This document shows positions 1 through 8,408 of a DNA stretch of 64,000 bases, piece by piece. How positions within the stretch are numbered: the stretch's first letter is position 1; each line of letters begins with the position of its first letter. Location of the stretch: assembly GCA_017569285.1 (NCBI GenBank), contig CP069419.1, positions 124,001 to 188,000 on the forward strand. Reading direction: 5' to 3'. A program made the position numbers and the translations under genes. The notes under the pieces are model-generated. The model had not been told where the DNA came from. It made no database searches and saw only the letters and a program-made list of their open reading frames with translations. This DNA is from Clostridiales bacterium (lineage in GTDB: Bacteria > Bacillota > Clostridia > Christensenellales > Aristaeellaceae).

Positions 1-353
1 TCATTACCGATCAGGCCGCCCTTGATTTCCAGAGAGGTCAGCTTGTTCTTCTCAATGAAGCTGTTAATGATTTTAGGTGCTGCGGTAACGTCCTTTTCAC
101 CGAACACAAAAGCATTCGGGCCTTCGAGAAGCGCATCCAGCCCTTCGATGTTCAGTTCCTTTACGGCACGGGCAACCAGGCGGTTCTTCAGAACACAGTA
201 ATGCACATCATTTTCACGGCACTGTTTCCGGAGTTCGGTCACCTGTTCAACTGTCAGTCCGCTGTAGGAACAAATCACCATCGATTCGGCGTTCTTCAGC
301 TTCTCAACGATTTCAGAAACGACCTGTTTCTTCATCTCAAGATTACTGCTCAT
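1..353 (-). CDS. rplJ: 50S ribosomal protein L10, 3' part cut off by window edge
   Basis: L10 forms the base of the L7/L12 stalk that recruits translation factors. The first 117 residues or so are visible and read as a typical L10 N-terminus, beginning MSSNLEMKKQVV with the family's CSYSGLTVEQ segment and a later NAFVFGEKD stretch. The ATG at 351-353 follows a good GGAGGTG ribosome binding site. The rest of the gene, and presumably rplL, lies beyond position 1. It is preceded by an L10 leader and its own promoter, so it is transcribed separately from any rplK-rplA genes, which are not here. Confidence 0.97.
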   Translation of the reverse strand, partial: MSSNLEMKKQVVSEIVEKLKNAESMVICSYSGLTVEQVTELRKQCRENDVHYCVLKNRLVARAVKELNIEGLDALLEGPNAFVFGEKDVTAAPKIINSFIEKNKLTSLEIKGGLIGN

Positions 354-379
354 TTCTATTACACCTCCAGCCCGGCTCA

Positions 380-509
380 GAATAAAGAAACCCTTGCGTG
401 CAGGCGCAAGGGAATATCAAAACAATTCACTTACACCTCGGCAGGCGGGATCATTCCCATTAAACCGTTTCCGGTACCGGCTGTCTACGGCCGCGGGTTC
501 TCAGAACCA
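380..509 (-). promoter_or_regulatory. Ribosomal protein L10 leader (autoregulatory mRNA structure)
   Basis: Read on the minus strand, the untranslated region has the hallmarks of the Bacillota L10 leader family. There is a GTAGACAGCCGGT block, a later CCTGCCGAGG block, and a CCCTTGCG/CGCAAGGG hairpin just before the ribosome binding site. In this family the L10(L7/L12) complex binds the leader and represses its own operon. The conserved blocks and the position before rplJ make the call firm; exact ends are estimated from the promoter. Confidence 0.9.
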
Positions 510-515
510 ATAGAA

Positions 516-544
516 AAAATACCATAATTACTGATAATTGTCAA
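516..544 (-). promoter_or_regulatory. Promoter of the rplJ operon
   Basis: The minus strand carries a perfect TTGACA (539-544), a 17-base spacer and TATTTT (516-521). Transcription would begin near 509, at the edge of the L10 leader. It starts 7 bases past the stop codon of the upstream SH3 gene. Confidence 0.85.
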
Positions 545-551
545 GAATTTT

Positions 552-1538
552 TTACCAGGTATGTTTAAGTGCTTCCTTTACACAGTTCTGGTGTGTTTTA
601 TCCACTTTTCCCGAACCATGCGTTTTACTTCCGCTGAAGTGAATGCAGAAATGTCCATCAAATTTATTGTCTGCAATTGTTTGAGTACCATGAGGCATAC
701 CGTTCATGGATGCCGCATATACATGGCCGTTGTATTTTACCAGAACAGCACGGCGCTTCCAGCTCCAGTGTCCGTAAATGGACTTCATTTTTGAAGTATC
801 GGATGAAGTCAGCGGTTCTGCATCGATGTGATTATATCCGCTCCAGCGTTTCACGGTAAAAACTTTCCCTGTTTTTATATCTTTCACCTTAAAGGTTGCC
901 CCTTTGGGAATTTTTTTTGATCCGCCGTTAAACCAATCCAGTTTTTCAGTCTTCAGTTCCTCTTTCTGGTTATCTGTCCCGGAAGAGGATGCTTTTTTCG
1001 CTTTTGAACTATTGAGTTTTTCCAGGGTCTTTTTTCCGACAACACCGTCATTTGTCAGTCCGTTGTTTTTCTGGAAGCTTTTTACTGCTTTTTTGGTCGC
1101 ATCTCCAAAGTCCCCGTCCACGGAAGCCGTAAAATATCCCAGTTCCTTCAGACGTTTCTGGACCTTTTTTACCGCATCACCCTTATCTCCCTTTTTGCAG
1201 GTTCCATCCGAAGAAGACTGTTTCTTTCCGGAATCTGAAGAAGATGATGATGTTTTTTTATCAGAAGAACTTTTCTTATCGGAAGAAACAGTGAGATATT
1301 TTTTTGCCGCATATCCGGTTTTTCCGCCTACAGAAACCTTATACCAGCTTCCGCTGGTTCCCTTGATTTCGACTTTTGTGCCTTCCTTTACGACTTTAAT
1401 CACATCACTTTTCGAGGAGGCAGATTCCCGGATATTCAGGGAACTTGTATTTACAACGCCTGTATCTGCAACGGCTGAAACTGCAAGCATGGAGAAAAGG
1501 AGAATTGTCCCCAGAATGGCTCCAAACCGATTCTTCAT
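552..1538 (-). CDS. Secreted SH3b / peptidoglycan-binding protein with uncharacterised C-terminal domain
   Basis: This 328-residue protein should act outside the membrane on or in the cell wall. Residues 1-24 form a signal peptide ending AVA-D. A bacterial SH3 domain follows (about 25-85, LNIRESASSKSDVI). Then come a Ser/Lys-rich linker, a PG_binding_1 domain (about 114-177, VQKRLKELGYF and DGDFGDATKKAVKSFQ), another linker and a C-terminal domain (about 205-328). The last domain has clustered His and Cys residues (H283, C298, H300, H307) in the context MPHGTQT and FCIHFSGSKTHG. That recalls, but does not match, the HG...SHGC pattern of L,D-transpeptidases. The ATG at 1538 is chosen because AAGGAG precedes it; a TTG 21 bases upstream would start inside that site. 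Confidence 0.85.
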   Translation of the reverse strand: MKNRFGAILGTILLFSMLAVSAVADTGVVNTSSLNIRESASSKSDVIKVVKEGTKVEIKGTSGSWYKVSVGGKTGYAAKKYLTVSSDKKSSSDKKTSSSSSDSGKKQSSSDGTCKKGDKGDAVKKVQKRLKELGYFTASVDGDFGDATKKAVKSFQKNNGLTNDGVVGKKTLEKLNSSKAKKASSSGTDNQKEELKTEKLDWFNGGSKKIPKGATFKVKDIKTGKVFTVKRWSGYNHIDAEPLTSSDTSKMKSIYGHWSWKRRAVLVKYNGHVYAASMNGMPHGTQTIADNKFDGHFCIHFSGSKTHGSGKVDKTHQNCVKEALKHTW

Positions 1539-1571
1539 ACAGATTGATCTCCTTTCCAAATAATCGATTAT

Positions 1572-1600
1572 ATTTTATTACGTATTTATTACAATGTCAA
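1572..1600 (-). promoter_or_regulatory. Promoter of the SH3/peptidoglycan-binding gene
   Basis: TTGACA (1595-1600), a 17-base spacer and TAAAAT (1572-1577) lie on the minus strand. The flank upstream of it, about 1600-1680, is almost pure A/T and may act as an UP element. This region separates it from the divergent hisS promoter. Confidence 0.82.
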
Positions 1601-1677
1601 GTCGATTTAATATTATTTTGTAGCAATTAATTAATCAATATATATTATATATTAACATTTGATATGGTTTCTTTTTT

Positions 1678-1705
1678 TTGCAATCGGCTCTGATTATGAT
1701 ATAAT
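1678..1705 (+). promoter_or_regulatory. Promoter of hisS-aspS
   Basis: A consensus TATAAT (1700-1705) is preceded at 16 bases by TTGCAA (1678-1683). The start would fall near 1712, leaving only about 35 bases of leader. That is too short for a T-box, so no tRNA-sensing control is seen here. Confidence 0.75.
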
Positions 1706-1747
1706 ACGATGGTTTCATCCATAATTGATTTCAAGGGGAGGACCGCC

Positions 1748-3007
1748 ATGCTGACCCAAGCACCCAAAGGAACAAAAGACGTATTGCCCACTGAAAGCTA
1801 CCGGTGGCATTATATTGAGGAGAAAATGCGCAAAGCCGCGGAGTTATCCGGATACCGCGAAGTGCGTACGCCTGTATTTGAACATACTGAACTGTTTCTT
1901 CGCGGTGTCGGCGATACAACGGATATCGTGCAAAAGGAGATGTATACGTTCCAGGATAAAGGGGAGCGTTCCGTTACACTGAAACCTGAAGGAACTGCCG
2001 GCGCTGTACGCTGTTTTCTTGAAAGCAATCTTTATGCAGAAGCGCTTCCCTGCAAGATGTATTACCTGAACGCCCCGATCTTCCGGTATGAAAACCCGCA
2101 GAGCGGACGTCTGAGAGAACACCATCAGTTTGGCCTGGAATGTTTCGGTGCGAAGGAGCCGACCGCTGATGCAGAATTGATCCTGCTGGCGTACCACCTT
2201 CTTCAGGATCTCGGTATTTCCAATCTGAGCGTCAACATCAACAGTATCGGCTGTCCCAACTGCAGGCCCGAATATCACCGTGTCCTCAAGGAATATCTTC
2301 AAAGCCGGAAGGACTGCCTCTGTGATACCTGCCGCGGACGTATGGACCGAAATCCCCTCCGGATTCTCGACTGCAAGGAAAAAAAGTGCCAGGAAATCAC
2401 AAAGGATGCTCCCAGTATGCTGGACATGCTGTGTGATGACTGCAGGGTCCATTTTGAAGAATTGCAGAAATGCCTGAGTGAAGCCGATATTCCATACCGT
2501 ATCAACAGCCGGATTGTCCGGGGCCTGGACTACTATACCAAGACGGTATTTGAACTGATCACCTCCACACCGGACGGTAATCTGACCGTCTGCGGCGGCG
2601 GCCGGTATGACAACCTTGTTTCCCAGATCGGCGGGCCCGATCTGCCGGCTGTCGGCTTCGGGATGGGGATCGAACGGGTCCTGATGCTGATGGATTCTGA
2701 AGGGATTTCGATTCCAGAACCTGAACGGTACGATCTGTTTGTCACTTATATGGGTAACAACCGGATGAAAGCATTCAGCCTCGTCCAGAAACTCCGTCGT
2801 GACGGATTCAAGGCAGATATGGACCACTGCGGGCGCAGCCTGAAAGCGCAGTTTAAATTTGCCAACAAGACCGGTACAAAATGGACCGGTGTAATCGGCG
2901 ACGATGAAGCTGCTTCAGATTCCGTAAAACTGAAAAATATGTCAACCGGAGAAGAAACCACTGTTCCAGCCGCCCAGGCAGAGATTATTCTCCGCCAGAA
3001 TAAATAA
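1748..3007 (+). CDS. hisS: Histidine--tRNA ligase
   Basis: HisRS charges tRNA-His in the cytoplasm. The 419-residue protein has the class II core with family signatures: GTKDVLP near the N-terminus, the motif 2 region FRYENPQSGRLREHHQFG, the HisA motif RGLDYYTKTVFE, and the glycine-rich GGGRYDNLV segment. A C-terminal anticodon-binding domain covers the last 90 residues or so. The length is typical of bacterial HisRS. The ATG at 1748 is preferred over an in-frame ATG at 1709 because AGGGGAGG precedes it and the N-terminus then aligns with the family. aspS follows 23 bases downstream, a common pairing in Bacillota. Confidence 0.97.
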   Translation: MLTQAPKGTKDVLPTESYRWHYIEEKMRKAAELSGYREVRTPVFEHTELFLRGVGDTTDIVQKEMYTFQDKGERSVTLKPEGTAGAVRCFLESNLYAEALPCKMYYLNAPIFRYENPQSGRLREHHQFGLECFGAKEPTADAELILLAYHLLQDLGISNLSVNINSIGCPNCRPEYHRVLKEYLQSRKDCLCDTCRGRMDRNPLRILDCKEKKCQEITKDAPSMLDMLCDDCRVHFEELQKCLSEADIPYRINSRIVRGLDYYTKTVFELITSTPDGNLTVCGGGRYDNLVSQIGGPDLPAVGFGMGIERVLMLMDSEGISIPEPERYDLFVTYMGNNRMKAFSLVQKLRRDGFKADMDHCGRSLKAQFKFANKTGTKWTGVIGDDEAASDSVKLKNMSTGEETTVPAAQAEIILRQNK

Positions 3008-3030
3008 CAGCGAAAAGAGATGTGATTAAA

Positions 3031-4812
3031 ATGCAGAACAGAACCCATACATGCAATGAATTACGAATTACAGATATCGGTAAAACCGTTCAGCTGAGCG
3101 GCTGGATGGAAAACATACGGGAAGTCGGGGGAAGCCTGGCTTTCATTGTCCTGCGCGATTTTTACGGTTCCACCCAGCTTGTAGCGGAAACTGAAGATAT
3201 CCTGAATATTTTCAGAAGCCTCAACAAGGAAAGCGTTGTTTCCGTTACCGGCACCGTACGCGAGCGCGACAGCAAAAACAGCCGTATGGATACGGGTGAT
3301 ATAGAAGTGGTTCCCACTCATGTCGAAGTGCTAGGAAAATGCCGTTACAATGCGCTTCCGTTCCAGATCAGCCGCAGCCGCGAAGCTGATGAAAGCCTGC
3401 GGCTGAAATACCGTTACCTGGACCTGCGCAATCCTGATGTCAAAAAGAATATTGTGATGCGCTGCAACGTGGTATCCGCACTTCGGCAAGCCATGAATGC
3501 AGAAGGGTTCCTGGAAATCACGACACCGATCCTGACAGCTTCCTCACCTGAAGGAGCCCGTGACTACCTGGTTCCTGCCAGAAAGCATCCCGGTATGTTT
3601 TATGCTCTTCCGCAGGCACCCCAGCAGTTTAAGCAGCTGCTGATGACCAGCGGTTTCGACCGCTATTTCCAGATCGCTCCCTGCTTCCGCGATGAAGACG
3701 CCCGGGGGGACCGAAGCCCCGGTGAATTCTATCAGCTTGACATGGAAATGTCATTCGCATCCCAGGAAGACGTGTTCGGTGTGATGGAACGTGTGCTCCC
3801 GCCTGTTTTTTCCAGATTCGGAAAATACCACACAGCTTCCTCGGCTCCATTCAGAAGGATACCTTATCTGGAGGCAATGGAAACCTACGGATCTGATAAA
3901 CCCGACCTTCGGATTGATCTTACCGTACGCGATGTAACCGCCCTGATCGGAGACTGCGGTTTTGAACCTTTTGCCGGCAATACCGTCAAAGCCGTTCCCG
4001 TTTCCGGTTTTTCCTGCACTCGGAAGCAGATTGAAAAATTCTGCGCTGATGTTGAGGTTGTAAGCGGAAACAAGACATACTGGTTCAGGCTCGATGAAAC
4101 CGGTGAGCTTTCAGGCGGAATTGCAAAGTTCCTCCAGGCCCGTAAGGATGAAATTATCCGGACACTGTCTCTTCAGCCCAACACATTTGTCGCTCTTTCT
4201 TCCGGTTCCCTGCGGGATGCCCAGAAAACCGCCGGCGTCATCGTGAAAAAGCTCGGTGAGCTCTGCCCGGATCACATGGACAAGGAACGGTATGAATTCT
4301 GCTGGATCGTCGATTTCCCGATGTATGAGATCAGTGAGGAAAGCGGAGAACTGGAATTCTGCCATAATCCTTTCTCGATGCCGAACGGCGGACTGGATGT
4401 ACTTAATAAAGCGGCTTCCGGTGAGATTGATCCTCTGTCCATCACTGCTTTCCAGTATGACCTTGTCTGCAACGGTGTTGAACTTTCTTCCGGCGCCGTC
4501 CGGAATCATGATCCGGAAATTATGATCAAGGCATTCGAACTCGTCCGCCTTGGGGAAGAAGACGTAAAAGCCAAATTCCCGGCTATGTATAACGCCTTCT
4601 GTTACGGTGCACCGCCGCATGCCGGTATTGCTCCCGGCGTGGACCGGATGGTGATGCTGCTTGCCGGCGAGGATTCCATCCGTGAAGTGATTCCGTTCCC
4701 GATGAATAAAAATGCCCAGGATATCATGATGGGTGCTCCCGGAAAAGTTGAACAGAAACAACTGGACGAACTTCATATATCGATTGTGAAGGATGACGAA
4801 CCCGCTGAATGA
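3031..4812 (+). CDS. aspS: Aspartate--tRNA ligase
   Basis: AspRS charges tRNA-Asp (or tRNA-Asp and tRNA-Asn in non-discriminating forms). The 593 residues show an N-terminal OB-fold anticodon domain (about 1-105), a class II catalytic core and a bacterial GAD insertion (about 290-400). The core includes SSPEGARDYLVPARKHPG, motif 2 (FRDEDARGDRSPGEFYQLD) and motif 3 (GIAPGVDRMVMLL). Motif 2 is unlike the usual RDEDLRADRQPEFTQ form, and the later FPMNKNAQDIMMGAP replaces the common FPKTQSATDLMTGAP. This looks like a divergent but intact enzyme. The start is the ATG at 3031; an upstream GTG overlaps the likely ribosome binding site. It is co-transcribed with hisS. Confidence 0.95.
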   Translation: MQNRTHTCNELRITDIGKTVQLSGWMENIREVGGSLAFIVLRDFYGSTQLVAETEDILNIFRSLNKESVVSVTGTVRERDSKNSRMDTGDIEVVPTHVEVLGKCRYNALPFQISRSREADESLRLKYRYLDLRNPDVKKNIVMRCNVVSALRQAMNAEGFLEITTPILTASSPEGARDYLVPARKHPGMFYALPQAPQQFKQLLMTSGFDRYFQIAPCFRDEDARGDRSPGEFYQLDMEMSFASQEDVFGVMERVLPPVFSRFGKYHTASSAPFRRIPYLEAMETYGSDKPDLRIDLTVRDVTALIGDCGFEPFAGNTVKAVPVSGFSCTRKQIEKFCADVEVVSGNKTYWFRLDETGELSGGIAKFLQARKDEIIRTLSLQPNTFVALSSGSLRDAQKTAGVIVKKLGELCPDHMDKERYEFCWIVDFPMYEISEESGELEFCHNPFSMPNGGLDVLNKAASGEIDPLSITAFQYDLVCNGVELSSGAVRNHDPEIMIKAFELVRLGEEDVKAKFPAMYNAFCYGAPPHAGIAPGVDRMVMLLAGEDSIREVIPFPMNKNAQDIMMGAPGKVEQKQLDELHISIVKDDEPAE

Positions 4813-4819
4813 CCGGAGA

Positions 4820-4848
4820 TTGTCATATCCGTCTTTTTCTGATATAAT
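4820..4848 (+). promoter_or_regulatory. Promoter of the asp23-nusB-fol-xse-isp run
   Basis: TTGTCA (4820-4825), a 17-base spacer and a perfect TATAAT (4843-4848) start 8 bases after the aspS stop codon. The next 9 kb of plus-strand genes are tightly packed with no other obvious promoter, so this may drive a long operon. Confidence 0.82.
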
Positions 4849-4889
4849 TATTTGAACTTTGAAGTCCCGATATGAGGAGGAATACGCAA

Positions 4890-5588
4890 ATGGCAGCTAA
4901 AAAGAATCCGAATAACACATTGCCTCAGACCGTTGATACGGATTCCGCCCCTTCCTCGACAATTACATATGCAAATGAGGTCGTTGCCATTATTGCCGGT
5001 CTGGCCGCCAATGAAGTGGAAGGAATTGCCGGAATGTGCAATGCGAACGGGAGCATCCTGGGGAAAAACCGGAATGTCACCCGTGGGGTCAAAGTGGAAA
5101 TCGGAACTGAAGAAGCCGCGGTGGACCTCTATGTAGTCGTTGAATACGGTGTTCCGATCCAGCGCGCTGCAATGGATGCGCAGGAAAGCGTCCGGAAAGC
5201 AATTGAAAGCATGACCGGTCTGCATGTTGTCCGTGTGGACGTCCATGTGCAGAGCGTCAGTTTTGAGAAGGAAAACAAAGCCCTTCAGGCCGGCGCAGCC
5301 AGCGCCGCCCTGGAAGCCGGAGATGAAACAGAAAGTATCCGCACCCCCGTTTCCGATCCTGTTCCCGAGGCGCCTCAGAATGTTCCGGATCCGATTCCCG
5401 AACCTGTTCAAGTTCCCGAAACAGCTGCTGAAGCCCCTGCGGAGGCTCCGGGTCCAAAGGCCGATTCTCCAAGCGCCAGAAAGAAATCATCCAAGAGCCG
5501 TAAAACTGCTTCTCCCGCCAGTGAATCCCGTGCAGAGGAGAAAAATGAGACTGCCGGCGAAACCGAAGAAAACGGACAGGGGGGTTAA
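4890..5588 (+). CDS. Asp23/Gls24 family envelope stress protein
   Basis: Asp23-type proteins are abundant membrane-associated cytosolic proteins tied to cell-envelope homeostasis and anchored through AmaP. The Asp23 domain fills residues about 15-120, with NEVVAIIAGLAANEVEGIAGM and the later VVVEYGVPIQRAA and VHVQSVSF segments. The remaining 110 residues are a Pro/Glu/Ala-rich, low-complexity tail ending in Lys/Ser-rich sequence, probably disordered. The ATG at 4890 is preceded by GAGGAGG; an upstream in-frame ATG lies before that site. The amaP gene follows directly, which supports the assignment. Confidence 0.9.
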   Translation: MAAKKNPNNTLPQTVDTDSAPSSTITYANEVVAIIAGLAANEVEGIAGMCNANGSILGKNRNVTRGVKVEIGTEEAAVDLYVVVEYGVPIQRAAMDAQESVRKAIESMTGLHVVRVDVHVQSVSFEKENKALQAGAASAALEAGDETESIRTPVSDPVPEAPQNVPDPIPEPVQVPETAAEAPAEAPGPKADSPSARKKSSKSRKTASPASESRAEEKNETAGETEENGQGG

Positions 5589-5642
5589 TCCCCTCTGTCT
5601 TTCTGACTGTCATGGGAATATTTACAGAACGGAGGCAATAGC

Positions 5643-6632
5643 ATGAAAATTCGTGTTTTGGACCGGATTCTGGTAGCGGTTGCCGGAATTGTCCTGCTGG
5701 CACTCTGCGCCGCCCTGGTCGCACAGGTTTTCTTTCAGGCAGATGTTGTCCGCTTTATCAGTGACCAGGTCAATCTGAATTCCCGGCTTTTCCGGATTAT
5801 TGCCGCATGTATCGCCGGAGTTCTCCTGCTGATCGGAATATACTGTTTCCTGATGCTTTTCCGCCACCGCAGCAAGCGGGATAAGTTTATCCTGCAGAAA
5901 ATGGAAAGCGGCGATCTCGCCATTTCCCTGAAAGCGCTTGAAACCATGGTCTCCAAATGCATGGAGCAGCATCCTGAGATTCAGACCGAAGGAATCCGCC
6001 TTGAAAACCAGCGGGACGGACTGATCATAAAAATCCGCGGCAAGGTTGCCGGTGGGATCAGTATCCCCCTGACCATCGATACACTCCAGAAGCAGATCAA
6101 GCAATATGTAACTGCCTGCAGCGGAGTGGAAGTAAAAGGAATCCGGGTACAGATTGAGTCCTCGGGTGAAGAAGCACAGGATGCACCTTTTGCGATTGAC
6201 CCGCCTGCTGCCATTCCGCTGCTTCGCAGCTCCGAAAAGAAAGAAGAAATTCCGGAAGAATTACCCGCTTCAGATAATCCGAAAGAATCTTCCGTCCCCG
6301 AAACAGCCATTCCGGAAGAACCGGCTGCTGTTCCTCCATCGAAATCTGCTGCAGAAGCGGCCATGGAGGAAGCAGAAAGCCGGATGAAGGAATACGAAAT
6401 GGAAAACGAGGATGACCGGCCGATCCACCAGCGCATTTTCAGCACACCGGAAGAACCCTGTATCATGCCCCTTCCTCCGGAAGACCTGATCGAGCCATCC
6501 GGCAGTGCTGCAGATGAAACCGATCATGCATCGGATATACTCCCGGAAAAGAAGACGGAAGATGCTCAGATGATTTCACCGGAAGAAGCCATTCCTTCCG
6601 GGATCGAAGATCAACCGGATACGAAAGAATAA
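5643..6632 (+). CDS. amaP: Alkaline shock response membrane anchor protein AmaP
   Basis: AmaP anchors Asp23 at the membrane. The 329-residue protein opens with two membrane segments (about 8-32 and 47-72). A soluble Asp23-like domain follows (about 85-175), containing the ISIPLTIDTLQKQIKQYV stretch. From about residue 190 it continues as a very acidic Glu/Pro-rich tail, longer than in most relatives. A strong ribosome binding site (GGAGG) precedes the ATG. Its place between asp23 and DUF2273 is the standard arrangement. Confidence 0.88.
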   Translation: MKIRVLDRILVAVAGIVLLALCAALVAQVFFQADVVRFISDQVNLNSRLFRIIAACIAGVLLLIGIYCFLMLFRHRSKRDKFILQKMESGDLAISLKALETMVSKCMEQHPEIQTEGIRLENQRDGLIIKIRGKVAGGISIPLTIDTLQKQIKQYVTACSGVEVKGIRVQIESSGEEAQDAPFAIDPPAAIPLLRSSEKKEEIPEELPASDNPKESSVPETAIPEEPAAVPPSKSAAEAAMEEAESRMKEYEMENEDDRPIHQRIFSTPEEPCIMPLPPEDLIEPSGSAADETDHASDILPEKKTEDAQMISPEEAIPSGIEDQPDTKE

Positions 6633-6650
6633 TAAGTGAGGAATCTTAAA

Positions 6651-6974
6651 ATGAAAAATCTGAAATTCGGCGAAACCTCCACGGGCCTGATTCTCGGCGG
6701 CATTCTGGTCGCTCTCGGTGCACTTGTGATGCTGATCGGATTCTGGCGGGTACTGATCCTGGTTTGTCTTTTCGGCGTCGGTTATTTTATCGGCACCGTG
6801 GACAATAAAGAGGATTTCTTCAAACAGCAGATCCGGAAAGTGATTCCGGACAAATCCGCTCAACCCATCAACCTGAAGGAAGAAATTGCCCGCGAACAGG
6901 AACAGGTTCAGATTCCGCAGAAAATGGTTTTTAATTTCGAAGAGGAGAAGACTGAAGACCAGTCTGAGGAGTAA
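6651..6974 (+). CDS. DUF2273 small membrane protein
   Basis: This 107-residue protein has two closely spaced hydrophobic segments (about 10-32 and 34-52, with GFWRVLILVCLFGVGYFIG) followed by a charged C-terminal tail. That is the DUF2273 pattern regularly found beside asp23 and amaP. Its molecular role is unknown; context points to the same envelope module. The start is the ATG at 6651 because the upstream in-frame GTG is part of the GTGAGG ribosome binding site. Confidence 0.85.
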   Translation: MKNLKFGETSTGLILGGILVALGALVMLIGFWRVLILVCLFGVGYFIGTVDNKEDFFKQQIRKVIPDKSAQPINLKEEIAREQEQVQIPQKMVFNFEEEKTEDQSEE

Positions 6975-6980
6975 TCATAT

Positions 6981-7433
6981 ATGTCCCGAACAACAGCTCG
7001 TATTGCCGCCATGCAGATGATATTTGAACGTATTTCCGGAGGTCAGGGCGGCGAAGAAACCCTGCAAATGGTTTATGAAGAACTCCGGGAAAACGGAATA
7101 CCCGGTAACAGGAAAATCGATGGCCGCGAGCCTGATGAAGAGGATCGTGCGTATATCTCGCGCGCCTTTGACGGCGTCCTGAGCCACCAGGACGAGATAG
7201 ACGGACTGATCAGCAAAACATCCCAGGGCTGGCCGATTGACCGTATGTCGCTTGTTGACCTGACAATCCTCCGTCTTGCCGTATGGGAAATCCTGTATGA
7301 TCCGTCCATTCCCGGAAGTGTTTCCATATCGGAAGCCGTTGCAATTACAGAGTGTTACTCGGATCCGGAAGACAAAGGCTTTGTCAACGGAATCCTGGGA
7401 ACCATCCTCCGTTCCTGCGAGGCTGAATCGTGA
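6981..7433 (+). CDS. nusB: Transcription antitermination factor NusB
   Basis: NusB joins NusE (S10) on boxA RNA to prevent early termination in rRNA operons. The 150-residue all-helical protein begins SRTTARIAAMQMIFE and carries the conserved WPIDRMSLVDLTILRLAVWE and ISEAVAITECYSDP segments. The length fits the family. GAGGAG precedes the ATG. Its stop codon overlaps the GTG start of the next gene. Confidence 0.95.
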   Translation: MSRTTARIAAMQMIFERISGGQGGEETLQMVYEELRENGIPGNRKIDGREPDEEDRAYISRAFDGVLSHQDEIDGLISKTSQGWPIDRMSLVDLTILRLAVWEILYDPSIPGSVSISEAVAITECYSDPEDKGFVNGILGTILRSCEAES

Positions 7434-8386
7434 GCGATGTCGTTATCGGAATAGATACCAGCAATTACCGGACATCTGTTTCTGCAGTAACAATTGACGG
7501 CAGAATTATCCTGAATGACCGCAAGCTGCTTCCGGTATCCCACGGTGATCGTGGACTGCGGCAGAGTGACGCGGTTTTTTCTCATATCAGGCAGCTCCAG
7601 TCTGTCGGGAATCCGCTGAGGGAAATTGCATCCAGTCACCGGATTGCCGCAGTGGCAGCGAGTGTATCCCCGGCCGACGGAGCTGAATCCTATATGCCGG
7701 TTTTCCAGGCAGGAAAAACGATTGCCATGTTGCTTTCATCCGGCCTGAATGTCCCTTTTTTTCCGACCACCCATCAGCGCGGCCACCTTGCAGCTGCAGC
7801 TGCCGGGACCATTATCCAGGATCTTGACGATTATCTCGCAATGCATCTTTCAGGCGGGACCACCGATCTGTTATGCGTACAGGGGGATCATATCCGCCGG
7901 ATCGGTTACGGAATGGACCTGCATGCCGGGCAGCTTGTTGACCGTGCCGGGGTTTCCATGGGACTGGATTTTCCATCCGGTCCGCAGCTTGAAAAACTGG
8001 CCGCAGAAGGCGAAGAGCACAGCCTGCTTGGGTGCAGTATGGAAGCAGATGACCTGAACTGCCACCTGAGCGGTGCAGAAGCCCAGATCCGGAGATGGAT
8101 CCTGGAAGGAAATATGTCCCGGGAAAACATCGCGCGTGAAATATACAGCCTCCTGTCCAGAACATTCGCCCGCATGGCTTATGCCGGATTCCGGACCACC
8201 GGATTCCGAAACCTGCTTGTAACCGGCGGAATTGCTTCATCACCATTATTCCGGAAGATGTTTTCCGATCGGATTTCCAAACTCAGATGTCCTGTAAATC
8301 CTGTTTTCGGAAAACCGGAATTCAGCGGAGACAACGCGGTCGGAGTTGCACTGATCGGAATTCATAAACTGCTTCAAAGCAGATAA
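7430..8386 (+). CDS. TsaD/Kae1-like protein (O-sialoglycoprotein endopeptidase family paralogue)
   Basis: This 318-residue ASKHA-fold protein resembles TsaD, the catalytic subunit of t6A tRNA modification. It starts VVIGIDTSNYRTSVS, has a metal-site-like HQRGH and the nucleotide-binding GGTTDLL, and ends with TGGIASSPLFRKMF and a GDNAVGVAL motif. True TsaD usually has HxEGH and is somewhat longer. A shorter Kae1-like paralogue after nusB is common in Clostridia and is the likelier identity. It starts at a GTG overlapping the nusB stop (translational coupling). The window also holds tsaC, but no tsaB or tsaE is seen. Confidence 0.75.
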   Translation: MSDVVIGIDTSNYRTSVSAVTIDGRIILNDRKLLPVSHGDRGLRQSDAVFSHIRQLQSVGNPLREIASSHRIAAVAASVSPADGAESYMPVFQAGKTIAMLLSSGLNVPFFPTTHQRGHLAAAAAGTIIQDLDDYLAMHLSGGTTDLLCVQGDHIRRIGYGMDLHAGQLVDRAGVSMGLDFPSGPQLEKLAAEGEEHSLLGCSMEADDLNCHLSGAEAQIRRWILEGNMSRENIAREIYSLLSRTFARMAYAGFRTTGFRNLLVTGGIASSPLFRKMFSDRISKLRCPVNPVFGKPEFSGDNAVGVALIGIHKLLQSR

Positions 8387-8408
8387 ATATCCTGGAGGAA
8401 CAGAATAT

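Noticed and set aside
1606-1747. T-box or other aminoacyl-tRNA-sensing leader before hisS-aspS
   Set aside because: The predicted leader is only about 35 bases and there is no specifier loop, T-box sequence or terminator.
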